Source: Monomorium pharaonis | Lineage: Eukaryota > Arthropoda > Insecta > Hymenoptera > Formicidae | Assembly: GCF_013373865.1 (NCBI RefSeq) | Contig: NC_050473.1 | Coordinates: 16,717,597-16,781,596, forward strand | Length of the DNA stretch: 64,000 bases | Direction: 5' to 3' | Shown: in pieces, positions 21,693-34,847 of the stretch | Position numbering within the stretch: the stretch's first letter is position 1 | Layout: the number at the start of each line of letters is the position of its first letter | Notes under the pieces: generated by a model | What the model was told of the DNA's origin: nothing | The model's database searches: none | What the model saw: only the letters and a program-made list of their open reading frames with translations | Position numbers and translations under genes: made by a program

Positions 21693-24506
21693 ATGAAACT
21701 GTGTACTACGCTTGTAGGACATAAGGATAAGTCCGGATTATCAGAAACCTCACTTGCAAAATCGACGACGAGCTGGGGAAGCTTTCCGGCAGATGCATTC
21801 AACAGTGGCCTACCGTCAATTCAGACACCCTCGGGTGTACTGTACAACCTCGAGGAGAAAGAGGAGGAGGAAATTCTCAATAATGACAACGAGGAGGCGT
21901 GTGCTTCTTTCAGCTCTCGGTTGTCCAAGGCTCTGCCAGAGGTGCTCAAAGACAAGAGTGCCCTTGGTTACTTTATTCAGTTTATGGACAGGAGAAAACA
22001 CGTAGCCCTCATCAAGTTCTGGCTGGAGGTAGAATGCCTGTGTAGCGCATCCGGGATACCCGAGGATGCACAAAGAGTCAGACAGTCGAATCAAAAGGAG
22101 ATACTGGATGCTTTGCCTGCTTCCTTAGATGATAACGAGAATTTTAACTGTGACAGCATGCTCGCCAGCTGCGACGTAGATACTCAGACCCAGAGCAGTG
22201 AGATACCGTCATTTGATGAGAGAGCAAGCGACGCAATGTCCAATGGTATGCCAAAGACTAGTCATCAGGTGGTAAGCGAGACACGACAATCAAACCACGA
22301 TTGTGGAAGTAGAAGACAGAGTAACAACGTGACGACGACGATTAGACAGGACGCACTGAGAATTTACAGGAAGTATATTCTCAAGGAGGCCCTGGGTATA
22401 AATCAAATATCGGAGGAGTTAAAACTAGATATGGAGAAGGCCATTGTTCAGGAAAACATTGAGCCTATATTACAGTGCCTATCTGCTGTTCAAAGCATAG
22501 TATACGATATATTAGAGAACGAGTGAGTGATGTATTTATTGATACCCCCTGTGCCATATAAATTGGAATAAATAATCGAAGCATTTTAAATTTGTACCTT
22601 TTGCAGGTATATTAACGATTTTTTACGAAGCGAATTTCACTGTAAGCATCAAATTGACGTACTCACCAGTGGTAATGTACAATTAACAGATATATTGTAC
22701 AACGAGACAGCATTCTTTTACTTCATGGAGGTTTGCATCATCATCAACTGTTACTTTTGTGATAGAAACTTTTACACGAGTTTTTTTTTTCATTTTTCTC
22801 CTTTTTTACAGTTTATGGAGCTCGAGAATAAACGAGAGTTATTGGACTTTTGGATGTCGGCTATAAGTTACAAGCAAAATCTTCTGGAGAAGAAGGGAGC
22901 TGCAAATCCCGAAGAAGCGCAATCTGATGCCGTTATTATATATGAAAAGTAATTTATATATCACATATACAGAGGCTGTCAAAAATTTTTGGGCAACGAG
23001 TAATTCAGTTTATATTATGAATTAATAAAATTCTTATGTTATAAATTAATTTTAAAACATTATGTATTAAGTTCCAGATTTTTACTTATATAAGACTTGC
23101 ATACTATATCTTCATTTGTAAAGATTCTTTATTTGAACAATGTAGAAAATTACTCATTGGGAGGAGGGGGGGATCAAAACTATTAACAGTCACTATATAT
23201 ACTTATGAATATATGGAAGAAGTAGAGAAATAAAGAATTTATACGAATGTTTCTACTTGTTTTCTTCTCAGATATTTTAGCTTACAAGCGACCATGCCTC
23301 TTGGGTTTAGTGACAAGATTCGTTTTCACGTGGAACAGAATATTTGCCGCGAAGACGAAGGTGGCCCGCAGCCCGATTGTTTCGACAAACCCAGTAAAAT
23401 TATATATAATTTTCTCAACAAGGTACACCTATTTGTTATACAGGTTTGCCTGTTTACTCACACACTAGCCCTTACACACGTTACGCAGTGTCGAAGTAGT
23501 TAAAATATTAAAAGCCAATACTTTTTCTTGTAGCATTATCTCCCGGCGTTCTTATCATCGCAGCTGTATTATAAATACTTATCGGAGCTAATCAGCACGA
23601 TTCAAACCAGTCCATGTCCAAGTTTACATTCCAAGATAAGAAGGACAGGTTGGTGTCGATAGTTGATCGCAATAACACACCATTTCTGAAAAAAAAATTC
23701 AAAGAATATATTTTTTATGTAACAAATGATTGTGTATATATATATATATATATATAATTTTTGTATGTGCAATTTTATATTTATATTATATGTGATATTA
23801 AAAAATATTTTTTATTTCCAGGTTCAGATTGCAGCAGCGAAGTAAGTTCTGTGTGCACTAGTATGCCAAGTATTTCTCAAATAGGGAATAATAACAGCAG
23901 AATATCCGATAAAAAAACTATTAACAGTCACTTGAATATTGACACCAGGCAGCTTTACGATCCAGATTCCTTGTGGCGACGTAATAAATACAGGTACTTG
24001 ATTTTAATATTAATATGTACATTTATATTAATTTGTCAAATAATTCGACATACTTTGCAGTTTAAGCATTGGTTACGTTGACAATTTAGGTAGATTTATT
24101 ACTGAGATAGAACCAGATCCTCATAGAAAATACGGTAAGTTACATACAAATTTAATTTGAACTGACATATATATGTGTGTGTGTGTGTGTGTGTGTATGT
24201 ATATATAGGAGACAATATAAAATTATACATAATGCGAATTTCAGAATCTCGCCTAGCTCGTGTTGTAAAACGATTTGTAAATATAGAGCAAGATAAGGTA
24301 AATATTAAATAATGCAGGTATATTTCATTTTAGACTAATTTATCGATAAAGCAATAGTAATTATTTATTATATATAATGTAAATCATTCAATTAATACAT
24401 TACTCATTATTAATAGGCTAAAGAGGAGTTAGCATGGAGAATCGCTGAAATGATTATTCGTGAAATCACATCCTTAACGCTTGGAGCTTCGAATCTTCCT
24501 TCTTGA
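21693..24506 (+). CDS. AKAP10: A-kinase anchor protein 10 (dual RGS domain, PKA anchor; about 581 aa)
   Basis: Exons are 21693-22522, 22607-22730, 22812-22948, 23272-23422, 23534-23648, 23822-23993, 24061-24134, 24245-24297 and 24417-24506. Homology to vertebrate AKAP10 (D-AKAP2) is clear. A first RGS domain with a long insert spans residues about 85-270 (LGYFIQFMDRRK, IKFWLEVE, then DALRIYRKYIL). A second RGS domain spans about 277-435 (TAFFYFMEFME, LLDFWMSA, YFSLQATMPLGF, NICRE). The PKA regulatory-subunit-binding amphipathic helix is at the C-terminus, about 553-569 (AKEELAWRIAEMIIREI). The protein tethers PKA and in mammals contacts Rab GTPases through the RGS domains; that is family knowledge. 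The ATG at 21693 gives a short, unremarkable N-terminus. The protein is shorter than the roughly 660-residue human form, mainly at the N-terminus. Confidence 0.93.
24176..24197. repeat. TG dinucleotide microsatellite in AKAP10 intron
   Basis: About ten TG units followed by TATATA, directly visible. TA runs of similar size lie at about 23737-23756 (AKAP10 intron) and 27260-27282 (GPR143 intron). Confidence 0.9.
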
Positions 24507-26124
24507 TGGCGCAAACTTGACGTAACGATTCTGAAGCTTGAATTTTCCTTAAGTATGAGATTTTGTGTATTTGTGTAAGTAAAGTGCTTTGTTTTTTTTA
24601 TTTTAAACATTACTGCTGCAATAGTGCTGCAAAACTTTGCCAAAGTGCCAAACAAAAAATTCCAATTTAATTTATATGACATCTTAAACAAAAAGTACCC
24701 TAATCGGGAGGGAAAAATATCTTGTACGTTCAGTGTTTTACACTTTTGTAGTTTGGCATAACAATGAAACAGACTTGAATTTGCTAATTAACGATTTAAT
24801 CCCAATTTATAATTAAAATGTAAATAACTTTATTAGAAATTGACATATATTTTAGTATTTTTACAATCCATTGCGTAAAGTAATTTATAAAGATCTTATA
24901 AGCAGCAATTTATAATTTTTTTATAACTATTAAAAGATCTTCCTATTCTGTTAATTTATTATGAAATACTCAATGAGCAGAGAACAATAATTTAATGAAT
25001 ATGCAATCCTTTCATCAGTCATCATTGTGACAGCAGAAGCAAGAAAATCAATGCAAATGAGTTTCTTATTGTTTACATATACATATATGAATAATAATTA
25101 AATCGAAATTTGCGAAAAAATACTCGTTTAATTTAAAATATATTCATTTTTAACATATTTAGAATATATTCATTTTTTTGTTTTCGAATCTTAACAGTCA
25201 ATTTTAAATTATTTTCATATACATGAAAATTTAATATCATTTGCATTTTTTTCGCTTTTGATAAGATAACTAATGCAGATATTGATGAATTCTTAAAATA
25301 TAAGATTTTGTACTTTTTTCATTGCCAATTTATACACGATGATACAGATGTTAAAATAGGTAATATGATGTACATATGATGATGCATGTGTGACCGCCGT
25401 TGATCGTGATATTATGATATAGAGAAAAATATATTTTAACAGTATTTAGAGCGTATAATACGTAATATTTAAGTACAAAATGTTATCAATAACGAAACCC
25501 CTATTATATATGTATGCTCTACTTCTATTTTGTTATATATATCTTTTTATTTATGAGAACACATTATATACACATACTTGTAAAAACGAATATTTATCAT
25601 CTTTTAAAAAGGCACCTTATCTTTTCAAAGTAGTTCAAGCAGTCAATTATATATTGTAAATGTGTATACATACTAAATCTTCTGTTTAAAAAAACTTGTA
25701 TGATGCGGTCGCTTTTCGTCTTGCATCTTCTTCGTTGTTACGTCTCAAAATCTCAATTCTCAGTAAATTATCGCTAAATATTAATTAAGTTACGTCCTTC
25801 CATTTTGTGTTTATTATATCGCGAATGTATAATGTATAAAAAACTATATTTTAATACGATTTCTCTGTGTAATATATTAAAAAACTCTATTTTATACAAA
25901 ATTTCTCTTATCGCAGGATGTTTCGAAAAATTTTAAAATAAAATATTACTTTATCTAGACGTCTTCTGAGAAATCTTGTAGGAGTCGCACCTGTGAACGA
26001 AGATGCGCGATTCGCACGAGTCTGGTTTAATAATATATAAAAACTTTATATATTAGATTTTTCTTTAACACTATGATATGGCGCGTACTATTTACACATT
26101 TGAGAGACGCAATAAAATAAGTCT
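24507..26124. other. Convergent 3' region of AKAP10 and GPR143
   Basis: Very AT-rich DNA between two convergent genes. It must contain both 3' untranslated regions. No open frame of coding character, RNA gene or repeat family was recognised. Confidence 0.5.
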
Positions 26125-27261
26125 TCATAGAGACGAAGATCCATTTATACTAATATGCGGTATTTTCTGTTTCGTTTGTGAACTCAGCAATGGCGACGAT
26201 TCGGAAATGTGCACGTCGCTGTCTATTTTGACGATCGTGTTTAAATTTATATTGGTGCTCGACTTGACATCTTGGCAACATTCAAAGCGTAACTTCTCCC
26301 TTCTGGTCCACGACTGATAAACAATTGCGTTGAAGAACGCCTGGAGGGGATTTGTTACAGCCTGTTCGATTAGAAATTGTCGATTATTTCTTATTCGGGA
26401 ACATTAAAATGATCTTTACACGAACGTACCATTATGTACCACAAAGTGATGATCGCCTTGATTGGGAGCTGGAACCACAAGGTCCACAATAATACTCCAT
26501 TAATTAGATTGGGCGTCCAACACACGTAGTAGACAACATTGATGAGAGCGAATTTTAGTCTAATCGTTTGTATCAACCTCCGTTCTCTACTGGTCATCTG
26601 GGCCATGCTGTGCAAAACCGCCGTCTCAAGGTCCCGAGTCGATGCGACGTACAAGATGGGATTCACGATCATGACCACCGCCAGCAGTACGTATGTGGCG
26701 AAGTAGTTCGGAAGAATACGAAGTATCGCGCTAGACAATGACGTCAGGCTGTGACAGCTGCATACAAGATAATTTCACATTTGTTACCATCGCTCCAGGG
26801 TGACGAGGACAATTTGAAATATTTTTAAAACACTAACTTTGCGTCCGGAATATACAGAATGATCAGTCCGAATGAGGTGAGAACGGCAGGAAGTACCCAG
26901 GCCAAGGTGTGATAACACGTAGGACGTCCATTTTTGTCTCCCAGCAGTAGTTTCATGTCTACCGCATAGCACAACGTCCATATCCATGTGGCCATGTAAA
27001 AATACTGGATCCACGCCTACGGAGCAACAATCTCTCAGTCTTCACACGAACTTTTCTCATATTTGTACAAGCGTAGGAGCGTCAACGTTACCGACAAGAA
27101 GGCACAGAACACCACGTTCGGCATATCACCCTCCATCGGCATGATAGACTTGAAATTCCTCCATAACGCTGATCTCACAAACACACCTGATTAAGTATAG
27201 AATAATCAGATAAGACACCTATTCTGTTCATCTATCTGTTACATTATACATCGCATTATAC

Positions 27262-27292
<31 letters not shown>

Positions 27293-28351
27293 GTACATGA
27301 AAAGAATAATACTAAAATATAGATCTAAAAATAATTGCGTTCGGCCAACAAAATAATTATATTACACGCTTAAATTCATTGTTAAAATATTAAAACTTTT
27401 TGTAATATGTTTGAGTTCCCTACATAATAATTTGGATGCTTTAACATAAAATTTTTTTATTTGTATCTAAATTTTTAGATTATACTGCATTAAATTTTTT
27501 TTGTTATTAATTACTTATTGGCATAATCAATTTGCGATAATAAACTGGACCTAAAGATGCTAAGAGATCGGCAACAGCGAGCCATACAATAATATCTCGT
27601 CCTCTGGAAAAACTCCTCCAACGATAAGAACTATTTGAATCCTCTCGGGGTAGTATCTGAAAAAAATTTTTTTTCTTTAGTATTTAATAGTGCTATGATT
27701 CCTTAATATCTTCAACTATTTCTCATCAAATTCATATTAATTTAATAATATTACATATGCAAATAAATTTTTCTATGTGCATATGTAAATAAAAAAACAT
27801 TAACAATATAAAAAATATATACATAAAATTATTTCTCATTTTATTCATATTTTTTCATCGTATGTTACACATATTTATATTACAATTGTTTAATATACAT
27901 TTACCGGGTTCTTTTAGTTACACTTTTTCGTACATTTCTCAGATATGAATAAAGATAAATATCATGTATTGAAAGAAGAAAGAAGAGATAAGGTGTAAGA
28001 GGTGTAACTAAAACGGATCGACAATCGCATCATGACAGAGAAGTTTTAATTTTGAGTTTTTTAGCAACAGATTCCGATCGTAAAGAAGAATGACATATTT
28101 CAAATCAATTCCCATTCTATATATCAGTTGTAAATTAATAAGAAAAGAACGAGCCGGCGAGGGGAGAACTCGTCGGGGATGATATACTTGTATGAGTTTA
28201 CCTGATAAATCGCGCCTATCATGCCCATTGTCGCTGAGAGCATGCACACTGTGTTGTACGCATCCGTATTGAATTCCTGCATTAGCGCTATCGCCCGATC
28301 CGTCCGATTTGTGTGATGACAGCAGAACGTTTGTAGGGTTGGATCGGCCAT
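26125..28351 (-). CDS. GPR143: G-protein coupled receptor 143 (ocular albinism 1 family; about 364 aa)
   Basis: Exons on the minus strand are 28202-28351, 27551-27656, 27092-27186, 26838-27016, 26430-26757 and 26125-26361, with continuous phase. The N-terminus MADPTLQTFCC with a glycosylation-type NRT, the CYAVD segment after helix 3, NPILYV at helix 5 and CWTPNLIN at helix 6 are hallmarks of the OA1/GPR143 receptors. Seven hydrophobic helices are visible, the last continuing into NPLQAFFNAIVYQSW. The cytoplasmic tail ends with a Ser-rich segment containing ESSPLLSS, an acidic dileucine-like sorting signal. In vertebrates the receptor sits in melanosomes and lysosome-related organelles and responds to L-DOPA; a comparable endolysosomal place in an insect is inference. 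It converges with AKAP10. Confidence 0.9.
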
Positions 28352-28742
28352 TATTATCGGATGTTATCGCAGTCGAGTCCAGAGCGCGTCTCTGCCTCTT
28401 CACTATCTTACTCGATCTATATACATATGTAGTAACTCTTTGATAGAAAAGGAAAGGAAATCGTAGTTCCCCACTCGACTGTCCGACAGCCAATCGATAC
28501 ATTTGAGACACAGACTTGTCTTATGATAATGCGTAATTAAGTAGTATCTCTGAAAACAGAAATCTTTTCCGTATGTAGAAATTTTTTCTTTTTCTTTATT
28601 TTTTTATTGCTGCTTGGATAGCTTTGTCCATCTTATGATCTGGAAATCAAAGCGATCCTATATAAAAAATAATTTTTAATCGCATTACACTTAATCGCCG
28701 TTAAATTAATAGGAATATATATACATTTGAATAAGTTAGAGT

Positions 28743-30853
28743 TCAGTATTTTCTTCGCTTTATTATATCGGGTCGCCAGTCGACGGGATGAGTTTCTTCA
28801 GTCTGAAAACAGATAATAGAATGGTTGATGTAAAAGTTTAGAAAAAACGACAAGTAATAGAGAGAATCGTTATCAGTTATGTATTGCCAAATCGCATATG
28901 AGTAATATATAAGCATTATATAAAATCAACTTACGGCAGTATCGTCTTCCTTGTACACTTTAATCGTCTTATCGGCCTCTGTCGTAATCATACGAGTGCC
29001 CGACATGTCGAATGTTATACTGAATACGCCGGCCTCACTGTCCATCGACCCAGGCTGTACTGGCGCTTGGAGTCGTTGGAAGTTGTATCCTGTTCGCCAG
29101 TCCCAGAGGTGCATAGTACCATTATCGGCGCCGGAGACCAGTACTCCATCGGCATTCACTGCGAGACAATTGACTATGGCGTTGTGACCTGATAGGTTCT
29201 GAATAAACTTTCCTTCCGGACATTTCCATTGTTTGATATTGTCCGGCGACGCCGAGGCAAACATGTACAACGATGGATGGAACGTAAGAGCGCGCACGCT
29301 CTTCTTGTGATTCGTCAGCGTGGCCCTGGACTTGCCAGCGGCCAAGTCCCACAGGCGAATCGTGCAGTCGTGGCTGCCAGTAACGATCTGTGGTTCGGCC
29401 GACTGACAAATTACGCTGGCCACCGTGTTGGTGTGTCCAACGAGCGTGTGAACGTTCGCTTTGGTACGCATATCCCACACTCTGCCAGTGGAATCTCGTC
29501 CCGCTGTCACCAGGACGTCTATAGTGGGATGTAACGCCATCGAGTACACTGCCGACAAGTGGCCGTGGTAGTGTCTGATCACCTTGTTATACTCCAAATC
29601 CCAACACTTGACCTGTCGATCCTCGCCGCAAGAGAATAGATATGGATGCCTCTGCGAGAACGCGAGACCGCGAACGCTGCTTATGTGGCCGGTCAACGAG
29701 ACTTTCAACATGCCACTCGCCAGATCCCATATCTGCAATTTCAAAACAATAAGCTTACACAAGAGAAACTACTTTGTGTTTATATCCATTCTAGTATATT
29801 AATTAAATTTAAAAAAAAATGTGAGACTTGAGCACTTACTTTGATTACTCTGTCGGCTGAGCCCGTAGCGAACCACTCGTTTCCAGGCTCCACAGCGCAG
29901 CATCTCACCCATCCCAGATGGCCACTGATAACTCTGTACAATTTCCATGGCGCGTGCCATTTGGGTTTTGCCATCGAGGGTGTTTTCTTTTGTGGTATCA
30001 TGACCGCACTGGTGCTCATGTTGCTTCCTGCACTAACCGACACTATGCTTGTGCTTCCTTTCGTGATATTATAAGGAACAACTGCTGAGGTAGTAATGTT
30101 AATTCCAAAAGTTTCATCTAAAAATTAAAATTAATACAATATATGTAAAAGCAATAATTTTTATTTTTATTTTAATCTAGAGTGTATTGAAGATATTACC
30201 TCCTGGTGGAGGGGGATCTGCAGTGTCATTTTCTTGCTGCACTTTAGCTATATTATTTTGCTTGACACGTTCTAATACTGGGCCGTAACAGTCTTTTGCT
30301 TTTATAATTTTTTTCATTTGCTGCCTGGAAATAAATATAAATAAATAAATAAATACTTCCTCAGATTAAAGTAAGAGGTTTCATAGGGAAATTATTCTAA
30401 TTTCTTCTCAATAATCAATTTAAACAGAAGTAGACTTAAAATTCAACCTACAGAATTATCTGTAGCATATAGATGACTATATAACTTGTTATTTTCGTTT
30501 TACTCTTTTCCTTTGTATGTTAAAATAATGATGTTTTAGTTAATAATAACAAATACTTAATTTTTATTCATATCAGCAAAATAATATTTGACAATTTAAT
30601 CGCTAATTAAATTAAATTACAAAGACGTAATTGTGATAGCAAAGTACTTACAAAACGGGATCTTCTGGCGGTAGGGATCCTTGATTTAATAAAAACATAT
30701 CATGAGTTCTTTTTAAGGACCGAAACACTAACGTGTGCACGGAATGCCGTTGGACATCCTAGAACAGAACAGAATAAGAAAGCATTTATTAAATTTCAGT
30801 GTATTATGTATATTTATTTCATTGTAGAAAATTAATTAAAATGTTCTTACCAT
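28743..30853 (-). CDS. Plrg1: Pleiotropic regulator 1, spliceosome WD40 protein (about 456 aa)
   Basis: Exons on the minus strand are 30851-30853 (the ATG alone), 30652-30758, 30200-30324, 29840-30117, 28935-29732 and 28743-28802. The start codon is followed directly by GTAAGA, so the coding part of its exon is three bases; the next exon opens DVQRHSVHTLVFRSLKRTH, the conserved N-terminus. After a variable linker, residues about 140-440 form the seven-bladed WD40 propeller (WKLYRVISGHLGWVRC, GSADRVIK, IWDLASG, CWDLEYNKVIRHYHGHLSAV, GSHDCTIRLWDL, SPDNIKQWK, GADNGTMHLWDW). The tail EEDDTATEETHP-type ending with IIKRRKY matches the family. PLRG1/Prp46 belongs to the Prp19 complex that activates the spliceosome in the nucleus. 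The Drosophila orthologue is called Tango4. It is divergent from ATIC. Confidence 0.95.
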
Positions 30854-31961
30854 ATTTTTTAATACTGTATATAGATTTACGAGCCTACTCCTTTAAAGTT
30901 GTAAGGTATTTATTTCGTATTTCGAATCTGTATTTTTAAGGTTATGAGACTCTCCTCTAGTTATTTTCTTTTTGTACCATTGCCTCTTCTGGAGACTTTT
31001 ATAGGGATTTTCAAAGAAAAAAAAGTAAATAATTAGAAAATAGCACTAATGAAAATATAAAATATTTTACTAAAAATCTCTCTTAATTGATCCTTTTTCA
31101 TTAAAATTCATTAAGATTTGTTAAAAATTCATTAAAATTCACTTAAATCATCAATGGTTAATTAATTCTTTAAGATTTGATCATTAAAATCCATAAAATT
31201 TACTTTTTATTAAATATTAACAATATAAATTTATAATTCATTAAAACTCATTTAATCTTTTTTTCGCGTTTCTCCGCCACAGAAATCAATGGTATATCGG
31301 AAGGTGGGTAATTAATAATTGTAGAGCAAAGAACTATCATCGGTTCTCAAAATTTCTCGGCCGTATTTATTCATCATCAGTTATGATGGGGCTCTTCTCG
31401 ATCCTTAACTACGACCGTAAATCTTCAATTAAATCATATTAATTGCACATGTGACAAGTTGATTCATAAAACTCATTATTGAGTTAAGTCTTGCAGAATT
31501 GTTTGTTGATCCATTTAAAAGAAAAAATAAAAATTATTTGTTTAATATTTCGCTTCTCATTTAAAGGATCTCTTAAATTTTAATGCAAAAAGACGATTGT
31601 ATCCTGATGATCTTTCAGATACATATAATAATGCTTATTATCCAAATATAGCATAATGACATTTGACCTTGCTGTTCCCCTGCCGGCTGTTGTCGCGACA
31701 TGTTTCTCAACGTCACGCCAACGTTATCGTATTTACGTTATTCTGCCTGCTGGGGGGAGATAGATGTGGTATACGTTATATCATCCGATATAATACGTGC
31801 TCCTTGGCGGCACATTCTCTTTGCCTCGCATCTCCAATTGAGAGCGTGAGGGAATATTGAAGGGAATTCTGTCGGCGAGATACTTGCGGACCGGTTTCGT
31901 TCGGAGAGACAAACACCTGTATGCAAGTTCTATTTGTCTTGTTCGGATCTAACGTTTGAAA
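30854..31961. other. Divergent intergenic region between Plrg1 and ATIC
   Basis: About 1.1 kb of mostly AT-rich DNA that should hold both promoters. The segment 31080-31260 is a degenerate tandem-like array built on ATTAAAATTCATTAA-type words. The 300 bases upstream of ATIC are GC-richer. A minus-strand and a plus-strand frame around 31660-31930 look accidental. Confidence 0.5.
31080..31260. repeat. Degenerate AT-rich tandem repeat
   Basis: Multiple imperfect copies of a word like CATTAAAATTCATTAAG recur with irregular spacing. Read directly from the sequence; the exact unit is not fixed. Confidence 0.5.
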
Positions 31962-34847
31962 ATGCCAGCGAATAAATTAGGTGAGTTTGTGAAATTTAAT
32001 CTCATAAAATTGTAAGACGAAACAAGGACGATTTGATTAACCTTCAACAGATGAGCACGCTGCTCGCGTGATGAACCATATTTGCCGGTTCTTCATTGCG
32101 TCTATTTTCCTTTGTTTCGAAACGAATTTCTGCTCAGTTTTTATTATTGCATTTATTTTCACCGGTAGCTTTAATTTGAATTTAAATTTGAGATTATATT
32201 AGATTAAAATATTTTTTATATATTAAATAAAACAAAAATATAATTATATACAGATTAAACTTAAAAATCTGAATTACATGATTATAAAAAAATGTTGCAA
32301 ATGAACAAACATATGCAAAGAAATAGCAGAAAAAAGATATAAATGTTTAAGTGACACTAATAAATGGCTATTTTCTCAATATTTATGTTTAAAATTGTTT
32401 TTCTGTTATTTTTTAATTTGTAAGTAATTATATTTTACAAGCAATAACGAAACTACTAATCAAATTTATGATTTTTTAGCTCTTTTAAGCGTGTCTGACA
32501 AGACTGATCTGTTGCCACTGGCAAAAAAATTACATGAATTTGGATTGACTCTAATTGCTTCTGGAGGTACTGCGCAGGCATTGAGAGATGCTAAGTTACC
32601 GGTGCGAGATGTTTCTGAAGTTACAGGGGCACCTGAGATGCTTGGTGGACGTGTGAAAACTCTTCATCCTGCTATTCATGCTGGTAAGAATACGCATTTG
32701 TTAGAACTAAGTAACTTATTATTCATATTTATCAAAATATCAATTAAATGGAATAACAATATGTACAATTAAGATACTAATATATATATTGTTTATATTC
32801 TTTTTTTGCTAGGAATTCTTGCCAGGTTGACAAATTCTGATGCTCAGGATCTTCAGAAGCAAAGTTATGACCTTATCCAAGTAGTGGTTTGCAATCTGTA
32901 TCCCTTCGTAAATACCATTTCGAAACCGAATGTTACAGTCGAGGATGCGATAGAGAACATCGATATCGGCGGTGTCACTTTATTGCGTGCCGCTGCTAAG
33001 AACCACAACAGAGTTACAGTTATCTGTGACCCTGCTGATTATGAAAAGGTCATGAAAGAGATGGATAGTGCCACTGACAAGAACACTTCCCTGCAGACAA
33101 GGTGAGCCTGCATAATGCGCAATCTTGCAGGATCGCCGTTTTTCAATGCTTCTATATATGTATGTTACTTTTAGGCAAACTTTAGCCCTGAAGGCATTCA
33201 CTCACACTGCCGAATACGACAACGCTATCTCGGATTACTTCCGCAAGCAGTTTAGTGCCGACGTTTCTCAGCTCACTCTGCGCTATGGCATGAATCCGCA
33301 TCAGAGGCCTGCACAGATATTCACCACTCTAGAGAAGTTGCCATTAATTGTGTTGAATGGATCACCCGGGTTCATCAATCTGTGCGATGCATTAAACGGT
33401 TATCAACTGGTGAAGGAATTGAAGTCTGCTCTAAACTTACCAGCAGCGACTTCCTTCAAGCACGTCAGCCCGGCCGGGGCCGCGGTTGGCGTTCCCTTGG
33501 ACAGCATACAAGCGAAGCTGTGCCAAGTGGAAGATCTTTATGATCAGCTTACGCCCTTGGCGACCGCTTACGCTCGTGCGAGAGGTGCCGATCGAATGTC
33601 CAGTTTCGGTGACTTTGTTGCATTGTCTGACCCATGCGATGTTGTAACGGCGAAGATCATATCAAGGTACATGATGCTGATGCTTGATATTGTATGATTA
33701 CAATATTACTATATTGATAATATCTTTTCCAAATGAGACTATGATAATATAATAGCATAATATGTAATTAATATATGTAATAATGACGATAACATTTTAG
33801 GGAAGTCTCAGACGGCATTATTGCGCCCGGTTACTCCGAAGAGGCTCTTCAGATACTGAAGAAGAAGAAAGGTGGCTCATATTGTGTACTTCAAATCGAT
33901 TCTTCTTACGTACCATCTTCTATGGAACGCAAGACTCTGTACGGCCTAGTTATGGAGCAGAAACGTAATGATGCGATGATCGACAAGTCGATGTTCAACA
34001 ACATTGTTACGGCACCAAAAACTTTGACGGAGAACGCTATCCGCGATCTGATTGTAGCCACTATTACTGTAAAATACACGCAGAGCAATTCTGTCTGTTA
34101 TGCAAAAGATGGGCAAGTGATCGGCACAGGAGCGGGACAACAATCTCGAATTCATTGCACTAGGCTGGCTGGAGACAAAGCAGATAATTGGTTCGTTACC
34201 TTTTTATTACGATACAAAATAGATTATCAAAGACTTGGAATTAATTACGAAAATTATTTATATTTTATATTATATATATATTGATATTATTTCAGGTGGC
34301 TTCGCCAGCATCCAAAGGTGACAGGAATGAAGTTTAAGAAGGGTGTGAAAAGAGCAGAAATCTCTAATGCCATTGATAATTACGTTAATGGGTCCATTGG
34401 AAAAGATATGGACGAAGCTAGTTGGACTGCCATGTACGAAGTGATTCCTGAAAAACTATCGGAGAGCGATAGAATCGAATGGATCAAAAAGTTGGATAAT
34501 GTTTCTTTGAGCAGTGATGCTTTCTTCCCGTTTAGAGACAACGTTGATAGAGCTAGACTTGTATGTGCAATTGTCATTATCTTAATTTTACACAAGTACA
34601 GTTTCAATTTTAAAAATTATGAGATAAATGTTACATAATCAACTTAATTTTTTTCATAAACATAAGAAATTTGTAATTTAGATTTGATAATGAAGAGTTA
34701 CGTTTAGAAAATTTTTTTTTATTACAGAGTGGTGTCAAGTTTATTGTGAGTCCTGCAGGATCAACAAATGATGCAGCAGTAATTGAAGCTTGCAATGAAC
34801 ATGGAATTGTACTGGCTCACACTAATTTCCGATTATTCCATCATTAA
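31962..34847 (+). CDS. ATIC: Bifunctional purine biosynthesis protein ATIC (592 aa)
   Basis: Exons are 31962-31980, 32480-32683, 32813-33101, 33175-33666, 33801-34190, 34296-34560 and 34728-34847; the join gives 592 residues, the same length as human ATIC. The enzyme does the last two steps of de novo IMP synthesis in the cytosol: AICAR formylation with 10-formyl-THF and closure of FAICAR to IMP. The N-terminal cyclohydrolase domain (about 1-199) shows LLSVSDKT, IASGGTAQAL, GRVKTLHPAIHAG and NLYPF. The C-terminal transformylase domain shows LRYGMNPHQ, the catalytic Lys-His pair in SFKHVSPAGAAVG, and SFGDFVALSD, KYTQSNSVCY and GAGQQSRIHC. The first coding exon is only 19 bases and the first intron about 500. 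No defect is seen. It is divergent from Plrg1. Confidence 0.97.

Noticed and set aside
28008..28511. 167-residue minus-strand frame
   Set aside because: Overlaps the first exon of GPR143 in another frame; the GPR143 frame has clear homology and splice sites.
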